Of a stretch of 64,000 nt of DNA, positions 23,871-32,559 are shown one piece after another; position 1 is the first letter of the stretch, and the number at the start of each line of letters is the position of its first letter. The stretch is from positions 1 through 64,000 of the forward strand of contig JAGTXO010000045.1 of NCBI GenBank assembly GCA_019448385.1, read 5' to 3'. The notes below the pieces were generated by a model. It saw only the letters and a list, made by a program, of their open reading frames with translations, was not told where the DNA came from and did no database searches. The position numbers and the translations under genes were made by a program. The stretch is from Diacronema lutheri. Its lineage: Eukaryota; Haptophyta; Pavlovophyceae; Pavlovales; Pavlovaceae.

Positions 23871-24173
23871 TTTCTAAAAGGGTGTAGGGTGTAGGGTGTA
23901 GGATGCAAAACAAGCCCTCCCCACATTTGGGCCCGACGTCATTCCTTCTTCGAAGCCGTGACGTTACTCACATACGAGTACTTTTACTTAGTGTAGGATG
24001 TATCTATTCTCTAAGTATTTGCATAGTGTAGGGTGTAGGATAAGTACGGTTACGAAAGTCCTACAGGGAGTGAAGGAATGACGCTGTGACGAAAGAAGGA
24101 ATGACGTCGGGCCCAGATGTGGGGAGGGCTTGTTTTGCATCCTACACCCTACACCCTACACCCTTTTGAAAAG
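23871..24173 (+). mobile_element. MITE copy 1, about 300 bp with about 85-bp terminal inverted repeats
   Basis: Ends are CTTTCTAAAAGGGTG and its complement. Each terminal repeat contains three TGTAGGG units, then 'CAAGCCCTCCCCACAT' and 'GGGCCCGACGTCATTCCTTC'. The interior (about 125 bp) also contains AGTGTAGG motifs and has no coding capacity. A non-autonomous DNA transposon is the simplest reading; the target duplication is not obvious because the homology extends into the flanks. Confidence 0.8.
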
Positions 24174-24420
24174 CGGCGGCGCCTCAGAGCATGGCGGCTC
24201 GACAGCATGGCGCCTATACAGCATGGCGTCGTCCAGCGTCACGCCGCGTCGTGGTCCTGCCGCTCCTCCGTGGCGCACGGATGGCGCTCCTCCGTGACGC
24301 AGCCGAACGACGTCGCGGCGTCACGGCCCGGGCGCAGTCGCCATCCTGGACGCCACGCTGGACGACGCCATGCTGTCGAGGCGCCATGCTGTCGAGCCGC
24401 CATGCTCCGAGGCGCCGCCG

Positions 24421-24725
24421 CTTTCTAAAAGGGTGTAGGGTGTAGGGTGTAGGATGCAAACCAAGCCCTCCCCACATTTGGGCCCGACGTCATTCCTTCT
24501 TTCGTCACAGCGTCATTCCTTCTCCCCCCTATGGGACTTTCATAACCGTACTTATCCTACACCCTACACTATGCAAATACCTAGAGAATAGATACATCCT
24601 ACACTAAGTAAAGGTACTCGTATGTGAGTAACGTCACGGCTTCGAAGAAGGAATGACGTCGGGCCCAAATGTGGGGAGGGCTTGTTTTGCATCCTACACC
24701 CTACACCCTACACCCTTTTAGAAAG
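24421..24725 (-). mobile_element. MITE copy 2, inverted relative to copy 1
   Basis: Same element as copy 1 in the opposite orientation: the interior motif order is reversed and complemented. The two copies differ by a small number of substitutions and short indels, for example near the block after the second GACGTCATTCCTTC, which suggests a recent duplication or insertion. Confidence 0.8.
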
Positions 24726-24829
24726 CGGCGCCGAAGGTGGAAGGTGCCACCCGTATGCGCGCGTTTGAACGTGCGCGGACGGCCGTTGGCTTCGCGCCCT
24801 TTCGCCCACGGTTTGCGCGCCAACGGACC

Positions 24830-25979
24830 AGTCCTCCGCGGGCGCCGCGCATCGTCTCAGGGGCGGTCGGTGTGGTACGCCGCGCGCATCGTCAGCGCCG
24901 CGGCGTCGAGCTCGGCGAGCGAGGGCGCGTACGTGACGCCGCTCAGCACCTCGTCCGCGCCCGCCCTCGTCGCGCTCGCCGCCTCCGCAGTGCGCGCAGG
25001 CGGCTTCGTGACGGCACGCGAGGCCACGCCGCGCGCCGCAGGTGCCTTCGCGCGCTGCATCGTCTGTCTGCCGGTCCGACGCGCTCTGCTCTGAACGAAC
25101 GGACGGCACGCCCGACGAGATCTCGTCGCGTGCACGCTCGCACAGCATGTACCCCCAGAACGTCTCCGAGCTGCTGCCCGACGAGATCTTCGGCGACGAG
25201 CTGCTCGTCGACCGGCACTACCGCGTGCGCATCCTTCAGCGCGTCGCCCGCCGCCGCGATGCGGCCGAGGCCAACTTTAGGCTCGACGGCGGGCCCGCCG
25301 ACTCGGTCGTCGGCGCGTGCATGTGCGGCCGAATCTACGCGCTCAAGTGCATGGGCCGGCTCGTCCGCGGCGCCCGGATCCTCGCGCTGCTGCGCAAAAA
25401 TGTGGCGCTCGCCACGTGCCGCGCACACCTCATGGGCCACATGCTCCAGCGCATCGTCGGCGACAGCGGCGTCGCGCGGCTGCTGCAGCTGGTTGCAGCT
25501 CGTTCGCGAGGATCACGACACGCTCAACGCCGAGCACCAGGCCTTGGAAGCACAGCATGACACCGGCCAAGTCATGCGACGGCATGTGCGCGCGCGCCGA
25601 CGCGCTCTCCAAGGACCTCGCACGGGCGCACGAGCACGCTCACAAGCTCGATGGCTATCTGGTGTGGTGCAGCGAGCGCCTCGGTGAGAGTGACTCTTTC
25701 AACGGAGCGCTCGAGAACCTGAACACGCGGTGCAGCATGAGATGTGCTGGCTCCACGCCGAGATGTCGTCGCTCGTTGCGAGTTCGCCCGAGGCTTACGC
25801 GAACGACAGCGAGGCCACCGACTTCAAGGACCACGGCGTGTGCGTCGAGTTCGATGTCTTCAACCGCGACGGGGTCGAGGGCGCGCCCGTGCCCGCGACC
25901 GCGCCCACGAAGGCAGAGCCGGGCATCGAGTCCGAGTGCATCGCGCCCGCACAGGCAGAGCCGGGCAGCGAGTCCGAAG

Positions 25980-26012
<33 letters not shown>

Positions 26013-26040
26013 GGCAGAGCCGCGCACCGAGCCCAAGTGA
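24830..26040 (+). pseudogene. Broken coding region of unknown family
   Basis: An ATG at 25147 opens 'MYPQNVSELLPDEIFGDELL', a leucine-rich helical region of about 120 residues to about 25490. Coding-like sequence then continues in other frames: 'REDHDTLNAEHQALEAQ' (about 25500-25570), 'RADALSKDLARAHEHAHKL' (about 25590-25650), and 'MCWLHAEMSSLVASSPEAY' to an acidic tail with 'AEPGIESECIAPAQAEPGSE' repeats (25740-26040). No intron-sized gaps separate them, so small indels or assembly errors broke the gene. The order globular-helical, coiled coil, acidic repeat tail is all that can be said. It starts just after the MITE palindrome. Confidence 0.4.
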
Positions 26041-26640
26041 GCCAACGTGCCGCCGAACTCGCCCAAGCTCTCGTCGGTCGACAGTCAGGCCACCGAGTAC
26101 AAGACCTCCTACGCGAACTCACGTGCTCGCCACGTGCAACGCCTCGAGTTTACGCACGCGTTCGAGTCTGTGCAGGCCGAGGTCGCTTAGCCAAAGCGCG
26201 CCAAGGTTCCGGCCACCGGCGCATCCAGCCGCTGGCTGCGCAACACGGCGGTGCGCAACACCCGCAGCTCGGCCAACGGCAAGTAGCGCGCCGGCGCAGC
26301 GCACGGTATGCCGCGGCGAGCTCAGTCGCGAAGAGTGTCCGACTGGCCGCGCCCTCCACGGGGTGCACGCGCACTCGGCGCGGTCCGGTCAGTCAGGGGG
26401 CCTCAGCTTGCGCGATGCCAGTTGCGAGCCCCCCCGGAATCCGCCATTCTATTCTACTAGGCGTAAATCACCCAAGCCCTTCCGGTCGCCCGCATTCCGG
26501 GGTCGGACCCTCCGTCGGCCCGGCTCGGGCCCTCCGTCCGCCGCGCCCGCTCGACCCCGAATTCTACTCCAAATCGGCCGGTCAGGAGGGTGTCTCGGTC
26601 CTAGGCTCGTCATAAGCCTCGCCCCGACCCCTCGAGCGCT
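26041..26640. other. Spacer without a supportable gene
   Basis: Moderately GC-rich sequence with no conserved frame on either strand. Positions 26445-26475 are locally AT-richer than the surrounding DNA. Confidence 0.4.
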
Positions 26641-26730
26641 CATTGGCTGGCTTTTAACCCTTGATTGTACGACCCGGGTCGTACTCTCAGCCTTACACTG
26701 GCCGGACCAGCCCGGACCGCGCCGTATATA
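26641..26730 (+). promoter_or_regulatory. CCAAT-box / palindrome / TATA-like cluster
   Basis: An inverted CCAAT box (CATTGGCTGG) at 26641-26650 is followed by the perfect 18-bp palindrome GTACGACCCGGGTCGTAC at 26667-26684 and by TATATA at 26725-26730. The order and spacing are promoter-like on the plus strand. However, the next gene (26896-27408) is on the minus strand, so it would drive an antisense or non-coding RNA, or belong to a lost gene. Confidence 0.4.
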
Positions 26731-26741
26731 GCCAAGCCCCC

Positions 26742-26746
<5 letters not shown>

Positions 26747-26774
<28 letters not shown>
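26747..26774. repeat. Homopolymer C tract
   Basis: About 27 C on the plus strand, just downstream of the TATA-like sequence and 120 bp past the 3' end of the F-box/LRR gene. Confidence 0.85.
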
Positions 26775-26775
<1 letters not shown>

Positions 26776-26895
26776 CCCGCCCTCAAGGTGGCTGGCGGGC
26801 GTCGCGCTCAACGGATGTCATGGGCGACGCGCGTCTGGGCGTGGGCCCTGCCTGGCCCCTGGCCCGCAGCCACCGCTTGCACGCGCAGCCAAGGC

Positions 26896-27408
26896 TTAAT
26901 CCGTGGAGCCCATGTTCCCGTCCTCGTCCTCCTCGAGCTCGACCAGGTGCGCAAAGTGCTTGCGGATGATCGTAGCATCGAGCGCGGAGCCCGCGAGGTG
27001 CAAATCCTCCAACGGGCACGCGCGCGCGAGCGCACGGATCGCGTCGAGGCCAAAGGAGCGCACGCACGCGATGTTGACGGCGCGCAGCTCGACACAGTTC
27101 GCGGCGAGCGCGCCGAGGGCCACGTCCGTGAGCAGCGCGCAGCCGCACAGGCTGAGCTCTCTCAAGTGCGGGCACGCGCGCGCGAGCGCCGCGACGCCGC
27201 AGTCGTCGAGGCTCGCGCGGAAGCGGTGAAGATCGAGGCGCGTCTCGGCGGCAAAGGCGCCGTCCATCCCGGCACGCCACGCCTTGCTGACGCGGCGGAG
27301 CCGCGCGCGCGTTGGCAGCTCGAGCCAGCGCCCGATGGCGCACAGGCCGTCCGCCGGCAGGTCGGCGGGCGCGCTCGAGTGCGATTCTCCATCGCCCTTC
27401 ATGATCAT
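26896..27408 (-). CDS. F-box / leucine-rich-repeat protein
   Basis: Single exon of 170 codons from ATG 27408 to TAA 26896. The N-terminal 'LPADGLCAIGRWLELPTRARL' and 'RRVSKAWRAG' is an F-box-like helix set (about residues 17-50), which in this family binds SKP1 of an SCF ubiquitin ligase. Then come about four cysteine-containing LRRs of the AMN1/FBXL type: 'CPHLRELSLCGCALLTDVAL', 'CVELRAVNIACVRSFGLDAI' and 'CPLEDLHLAGSALDATII', ending in an acidic tail. It is short for the family, so it may recognise a small substrate or be an AMN1-like protein. Its start codon is 38 bp from that of the divergent pyruvate carrier gene; a second in-frame ATG lies two codons in. Confidence 0.75.
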   Translation of the reverse strand: MIMKGDGESHSSAPADLPADGLCAIGRWLELPTRARLRRVSKAWRAGMDGAFAAETRLDLHRFRASLDDCGVAALARACPHLRELSLCGCALLTDVALGALAANCVELRAVNIACVRSFGLDAIRALARACPLEDLHLAGSALDATIIRKHFAHLVELEEDEDGNMGSTD

Positions 27409-27446
27409 GGCCGACTTGGCACAAAACGATCCGACGCGAATAAAAA
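27409..27446. promoter_or_regulatory. 38-bp divergent start-to-start interval
   Basis: The whole interval between the two start codons is 38 bp and ends with AATAAAAAATG, the only A-rich piece nearby. The 5' UTRs of the F-box and pyruvate carrier genes must be very short or overlap each other's coding sequence. Confidence 0.5.
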
Positions 27447-28298
27447 ATGTCGCTCCTCCGCTGCCGACTCGGCCCCCTCGGGCGCGGCCGCCAGCCCGCA
27501 CTGGCGCTGTTTCGCCGGCGCTTTGCCTCGGAGGCCAAGGACGCGGCCGGTGCGGCCGGAAAGGACGGTGTGCGGGCGGCCGGCGCGTCCGCGCCCGCGG
27601 CGCCAGCGCCGGCAGTCGGCTGGTGGCACTCGGCGCAGTTTTGGGGCGGGATGGGCGCGCTCGCGGGCTGGGGGATGACCGGCTCGGCGATCTACGACGC
27701 GCAGTTTCACGGGCCGGAGGTGATCTCGCTTTCGATGACGCCGGTGATGATCGTCTACTCGTCACTCTTTGCGCGCTGGGCGTTCGTCGTCAAGCCGCAG
27801 AACCTGCTGCTCGCCGCGTGCCACGCGTCCAACGTGGTCGCGCAGTGCAACCAGCTGCGCCGCGCGATCGAGTACAAGCTGTCTCTCGGTGAGGAGGCGC
27901 GGGTGCGTGAGATGGGCGTCAAGGCTGCCGCCGGCGCCGCCGTCATCGGCGGCCTCGCCCTCGCGCGGCCGGTCCTGCAGCCGGCGGTTGTCGCGATGGG
28001 CATCCCGGGCGTTTCGTCGTTCGCCGCCGCGCCCGCCGGCCCGTTCACCGTGCACTTCTGGGCGCCCATGTCCAAGTGGCTGATCTCGGGCGCGTCCTTT
28101 TTCGACCTCAACCGGCCAACGGACAAGATCTCCATCGCCCAGTACACCGCGCTCACGTTGACGGGCACCTTCTTCACGCGGTATGCGCTCCTAGTCGTTC
28201 CCGTCAATTACCTCCTCTGCTCGGTCAACATTGCACTCTTCGCGTCGTCGGGCTGGCATCTCGGCCGCAAGGTGAAGGCTGATTACGTCGACAAGTGA
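27447..28298 (+). CDS. Fused mitochondrial pyruvate carrier, MPC1-like plus MPC2-like in one chain
   Basis: Intronless, 283 residues. Residues 1-30 ('MSLLRCRLGPLGRGR...') are a typical basic mitochondrial presequence. Residues about 62-146 match MPC1: 'QFWGGMGALAGWGM', 'GPEVISLSMT', 'YSSLFARWAFVVKPQN', 'ACHASNVVAQ'. Residues about 197-277 match MPC2: 'AGPFTVHFWAPMSKW', 'RPTDKISIAQYTAL', 'TGTFFTRYALLVVPVNY', 'SVNIALFASSG'. In animals, fungi and plants these are separate three-helix subunits that pair in the inner membrane to import pyruvate for the TCA cycle. The linker (about 147-196) contains a hydrophobic stretch ('AAAGAAVIGGLALARPVL') that could add a membrane helix and keep both halves in the same orientation. 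ATG at 27447 follows AATAAAA. Both halves are well conserved, so the gene looks functional. Confidence 0.9.
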   Translation: MSLLRCRLGPLGRGRQPALALFRRRFASEAKDAAGAAGKDGVRAAGASAPAAPAPAVGWWHSAQFWGGMGALAGWGMTGSAIYDAQFHGPEVISLSMTPVMIVYSSLFARWAFVVKPQNLLLAACHASNVVAQCNQLRRAIEYKLSLGEEARVREMGVKAAAGAAVIGGLALARPVLQPAVVAMGIPGVSSFAAAPAGPFTVHFWAPMSKWLISGASFFDLNRPTDKISIAQYTALTLTGTFFTRYALLVVPVNYLLCSVNIALFASSGWHLGRKVKADYVDK

Positions 28299-28670
28299 CC
28301 GAGGAGTCAGCACGCTACCGCCGTCGTGCGAGAGGGTGCGCCCTGTTGCCCGCGTACCACGCGTACGCATCAAAAAAGGCGGGGGGGCGCGGGCCAGGAC
28401 ATGAACCCCCGCGAGCAGGAAAGTCTACTTCCACTGTCATCTGCGCAGGCCGACCACTGCGCATCCGCCGTTTCAGCTTGGCCTTCTCGAATCTCATGCC
28501 TTCCGCCGCCCCCCTCCCTCCCCCCTCCCTCCCTCCCCCCCCCCCCCCCCCCCCGATCCCATTCTCCCCTCACGCCCCCGACGCACACACGACCACGGCA
28601 GCGCAACCGCACGGTCGCTCGCCAAAAGTGCCGCGCCCACCACGCCGCGCGGCGATGGCCGCAGCGCGCC
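28299..28670. other. Convergent 3' intergenic region with C tract
   Basis: Between the stop of the pyruvate carrier and that of the RINGv-FHA gene. It holds a pyrimidine-rich stretch and a C run near 28539-28554. No ORF or RNA is recognised. Confidence 0.5.
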
Positions 28671-31138
28671 CTACCGGCCACCGGCCGGCAGCGCGGCCGC
28701 GCCGCCCGCCGCGCCAGCAGCAACCGGCGTCTCGCGCTCGCCATCGGTCGTCTGCCTGTTGAGCTGCTGCGCCGCGTCCGCCGGCGAGCCGCGCCTGCCT
28801 GCCTGCGTGAGCGGCGGAAGCCATCGTGTGAGGTAATTCATCCATGACAGTTTCGGCGTGAGCACAAGTGTCGACTTGCCCACTGTCATACTCAGCTCCT
28901 GTCCCCACGCGAGCTTGAGTGGCGAGCGGATCGGCGCGAAGGTGCCGCGGCTCGAGAGCGTGTCGTGCAGGATGAACTTGCCGCCCGTGTACCTGCGTGC
29001 ACGGTCGGGTGGACAACAGGGGCGGCCCCAAGGGAAGGGGGCGGGACAGGGCAGGGGCGGGTTTGCGAGGCGAGGGGGAAAGGGGGGGGGGGGGGGGGCG
29101 AGGGGATCCGCGCGCGCAGCGACGTGCGGCACGCGGCGAGCGCGCGGAGCAACACGGCGATGCCGGTGCGGCGCGCCGACCCTGCGCTGCCCGCGCATGG
29201 TGTGGTCGGGCACACGATGGGGGAGAACGACTGCGCGCGCGGCGCTGCTGCGTGGCGCTCACTCGATGCGTGCGTGCCTGCGCGAGACGGTGTGGTCCGG
29301 GATGACAATGTCGTTGTCCTCCATCTTGCCGATCGTCGCTGTGTTCCGCGCGGCGAAGGTGACCCACTGGCAGCGGCGTTGCCTGTGGTGTGACCAAAAG
29401 ACTTCAAGCAGGAGCGCGGGCGGCATCACAAGCTTCTCCTGCACGTCCGGCCGCAGGTCGCGCTTGCACGTCGGGCACTGCGCGGGCACGCGGCCCGAGC
29501 CCTGCGGCGACGACCACCGGCGCAAGCACGACAGGTGCACGTATTGAACCGAACCTCTGCACTCGCGGCACGCGCGCATGAGTGGGTCGGCGCGCGTGCC
29601 CGGCTGCGCGGCGAGGCGAGGCGCGGGCGACGGACGGCGACGCGAGCGGTCGGCGCGAGCGGCGTGCGGAGGGCGGGGGGTGGGGGGAAGGGGGAGGGGG
29701 GTGGGGGGAAAGGGGAAGGGGGGGGGGGGGGGCAGTTCGCTTTCAGCGGCGTGCGCGCGCGCCTGCGCGTGCCGCCGCGCAGGCAGCGGAGGCGAGGGCG
29801 GTTGAGGCGAGGGCGGCGCGGTGGAGCGAGCGGGCGTGCCAGGGCGGGCCAGGGCGGGGCGTGCCAGGGGCGAGGCGGGCCAGGGGCAGGACGGGGCGGG
29901 GCGGGGCATCGCGCGGCACCTCGTAGCAGAAGCAGCACTCGGCCGGGTCGCCGTCCGCCGTCATCACGTTGCCAAAGATGAGGCCGTCCGACGCTTCGCC
30001 CGCCTCTGCCTCCGCCGCGCCGCCCGCGCCCTCCTTGCCGCCCCCGCCTCCGCCCCCGCCTCCGCCTCCGCCTCCGCCTCCGCCGCCTACACCCGCGCCG
30101 CGTGCGCTCGTCAAGCCATCGTCAGAATCACACTCATCAGCAGACACCGGCCCGCCCGTCTCGGCGCGCGCGACCGCCGACTCGTCAAGCACGAGCTCGG
30201 CGCCGCCCGTTTCGTCCATGCCAAAGCCCGCGTAGCCCGCCGGGTCGATCGCGTGGTGTAGCACGCGCAGCACGACCACGTACCTTCGGCGGTGCGCGCG
30301 AACGGCGCGAGGCGACCATCGCGCGCGCGTGAGCGGCGCGAGCCTGGCGGCGTGCGCGCGCGGGCGCGCGCGGTCTCACGTGCGCTCTCGCACGGCACAG
30401 AGCGCGCGCGCACGTGTGCCCGATGCGGAAGCCATCGCCCGCCTGCAGGGGCCATGACATGCTCGTGGAACCGCGCTCGCCCAGCTGCACAAAGATGTCA
30501 CGCCTGCGGCTGGGCACGACGGTGGAGGCTGGCGTGTGGAAGGCGGGGCACGAGGCGAGCGGCGTGAACCAGAACGAGTGGTCGTACTGGTCGTAGTGGA
30601 TGCGCGCCTTCCACTGCGGCTGCGCGGCACGCGGAGCGGCGTAACGGCGGGCACGGCGCGTCGGAGCGTCGAGCGCTCGCGCGGGGCCGCGCGTTTCGCG
30701 CGGGTGCGTGCGCGTGCGGGCGCGCGCGCCGCGCGCGCGCCGCGCGGGGGCGCGCATGCGCGCTTGTTTGCGCGCGCGCAGCCGAGCACGCGCCGCGCGC
30801 GCATGCCCACGCCGCGCGGCGTGCGCCCGGCCACGCGGGCTGTGCGCGCATAAGGGCGAGCGGTCGGGCGCGCGCACCTGCGCCTGCGCGGGGTCATCCC
30901 CGTCGGTGCGCCCGACGGCGAGCTCGCTGCCACGTCCAGAGTCAGCCGACCACTCGCCGTGCGAGATCGAGCAGCTCGACGCCGACGCGACCATCAGCGC
31001 GCCGTGTTCGTCGACGCGGTACTCATGCGTGACCTCATTTTGCCGTGGCACGCGGTCCGACCGGCGGGTCGAGACCTTGACGGCGATCCAGCCGCTGTTG
31101 ATCCGGCGCGAGCGCTGTTTGCCGGCGTCGCCGCTCAT
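28671..31138 (-). CDS. RINGv (RING-CH) and FHA domain protein, putative E3 ubiquitin ligase
   Basis: Five exons join in phase: 31138-30878, 30619-30414, 30283-29920, 29603-29263, 28992-28671 (497 codons, all GT-AG). The N-terminal half is unrecognised ('WIAVKVSTRRS', 'WKARIHYDQYDHSFWF', 'DGFRIGHTYVVVLRVL'). A poly-Gly run encoded by CCGCCT-type repeats (30045-30090) follows. The RINGv spans exons 3-4: 'ECCFCYE', then 'ADPLMRACRECRGSVQYVHL', 'SCLRRWSS' and 'CPTCKRD'. The third and fourth cysteines are spaced C-x2-C, not the usual C-x-C. Then comes an FHA domain: 'TIGKMEDNDIVIPDHTVSRR', 'HARIEY', 'GKFILHDTLSSRGTF'. RINGv proteins are usually membrane E3 ligases, but no membrane helix is visible here; the FHA would bind phosphothreonine and could direct ubiquitylation to phosphorylated targets. 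The last exon may continue past this stop. Confidence 0.8.
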
Positions 31139-31361
31139 CGCGCTCGTGCCGCTGGCGCCGGGCTCGCCGCGGTCACTCGCGCCGCGGCCCTCAACCGCCT
31201 CTCCTCCCCTCTCACCCTCTCTCGCTCCGTTTTGGCCTTTTCCCCCAAAAGGTGCTTTGGGCCAATGGCCAAGAGGTTCCCCGGTCTCTCCCCGCCGCAT
31301 TTGAAACCCTCCCAAGGGGTCCCCCCCGGTCTCTCTTACGCGCGCCCTCGCGGTGCACACG
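31139..31361. promoter_or_regulatory. Divergent promoter region, RINGv-FHA / PA28
   Basis: 223 bp between start codons. It contains pyrimidine-rich CTCTC blocks, an A/T-flanked inverted motif around 31230-31266 (TTTTGGCC...CCCAAAAGG) and a GGGCCAATGGCC CCAAT-type element near 31258-31269. Confidence 0.4.
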
Positions 31362-32333
31362 ATGCAGGCGCGCGTCGAGCTTGCGGAGACGGTGGGCGCC
31401 ACGGCATGCTCCGCCGCGCGCGCGCGCGGCGCGCGCGCGCGCGCGCATCGTGCCGACCGCCCGTGCGCCGCTTCGCACGCGCCGCCCCATCCGCCTGCCA
31501 GACGGGCAAGGCCGTGCTCGCGTCGATGCCCGCGCGCGCGGACGTCGCGGACGCGCTCCTCGCAAAGTGCTTCTCCACGCCCGTCGCGGCGTTCCGCGCG
31601 GCCGCGGCGCGAGCGCTCGCGCCGCGCAAGGCGCACGCCGAGCTTGTCGCCACCGGCGAGGCCGTGCACGCGCTGCTCGTCGACGGCGTGGCCGATTTTC
31701 GCGCGCTCGAGTTTTGGATCTCCACGCGCGTGCCGCCTGTGTCGGACGGGAACAACTTTGGCGTCGAGGTGCAAAACTACGTGATCGAGCAGCTCAAGGC
31801 ATATCGCGTCTCCCTCGCGGCGCTCACCGAGGCCCTCGCCACGTACCACTCGTCGCGCGCGGCCGCGCTCGAGAAGCTCGGCGGCGCGGCGACGACGATC
31901 GAGACGAGCGCCGTCGAGAGCACGGAGAGCAAAGTGGAGGAGGGGAAGGGGAAGGAGAGCAAGGGGAGCAAGCTGGACAAGACGACCAAGACCACCACCA
32001 AGGAGGACTCGGACGATCAGCGCGCGCACATCGTCGAGCTCGACGTGCGGCAGTGCGCGCCGCAGAGACGCGCGCCCCGCCCGCTCGCGGCGGGCTCGCG
32101 TGTGCCAGCCCCCGCGCGCGTTCGCTCGCCCGCCCGCGCGCCCAGCGCCTCGGCCCGCCTTGATCCGCGCCCCGCTCGCGCCACGCCGCAGCTACGTCGC
32201 TCTCGAGGGCATGGTGCGCGAGCTCTCTCAGTCGTACGTCAAGGCGCACGCGCTCGTCGAGAAGAACCGCGAGAAGTGCGAGTTCCCGCGCGGCGCCGAG
32301 ACGGGCGGCGGCCGGATGAACTCGATGTATTGA
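31362..32333 (+). CDS. Proteasome activator PA28 (REG) subunit
   Basis: Three exons, 31362-31391, 31502-32052, 32192-32333, give 240 residues with phases that fit. The diagnostic stretch is 'ALEFWISTRVPPVSDGNNFG' and 'VEVQNYVIEQLKAY' (family: 'IPRIEDGNNFGVxVQEE', the activation loop). The last exon gives 'HYVALEGMVRELSQSYVKAH', matching the C-terminal helix, and the chain ends Asn-Ser-Met-Tyr; a C-terminal aromatic tail inserts into the 20S alpha-ring pockets. PA28 forms a heptamer that opens the 20S proteasome without ATP. Between helices is a charged Lys/Glu/Ser/Thr insert ('KVEEGKGKESKGSKLDKTTK') at the place where PA28 paralogues carry variable loops. Single PA28 genes are usual outside vertebrates, and the sequence resembles PA28-gamma (PSME3). 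Confidence 0.85.
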
Positions 32334-32559
32334 GGCTCGTGGCGCGGCGGAAAAGGATGCGCGGCTGGTGCGGCCGACGGCGAGACGGTTGCCGGCAAGC
32401 TGGCAGCAGGCAAGCGGCGTCACGCTCGTCATCGGGCATGCTTTCCCTGCAAGTGCAGGGGTCGCTCGTGGCCTCGTTGGCCTGTCCTGTGAGGTGCGCA
32501 GGGGCCTGGCGCTTGCCGGCTGCAACGATGCGGATGTTGCACGCAGAGTCGAGGGGTGG

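Larger units (their letters stand above)
23849..24733. repeat. Large fold-back palindrome built of two inverted MITE copies
   Basis: The left arm (23849-24195) and right arm (24399-24733) are near-exact reverse complements. The spacer itself is also palindromic at its edges (about 24196-24245 against 24350-24398), leaving a loop of about 100 bp near 24245-24345. Spacer edges carry 16-bp repeats of the form AGCATGGCGNNTCGAC. The segment is visibly AT-richer than its surroundings. Confidence 0.9.

Noticed and set aside
23878-24722. True interstitial telomere.
   Set aside because: Only three TGTAGGG units per site, always at the same place within the MITE terminal repeats.
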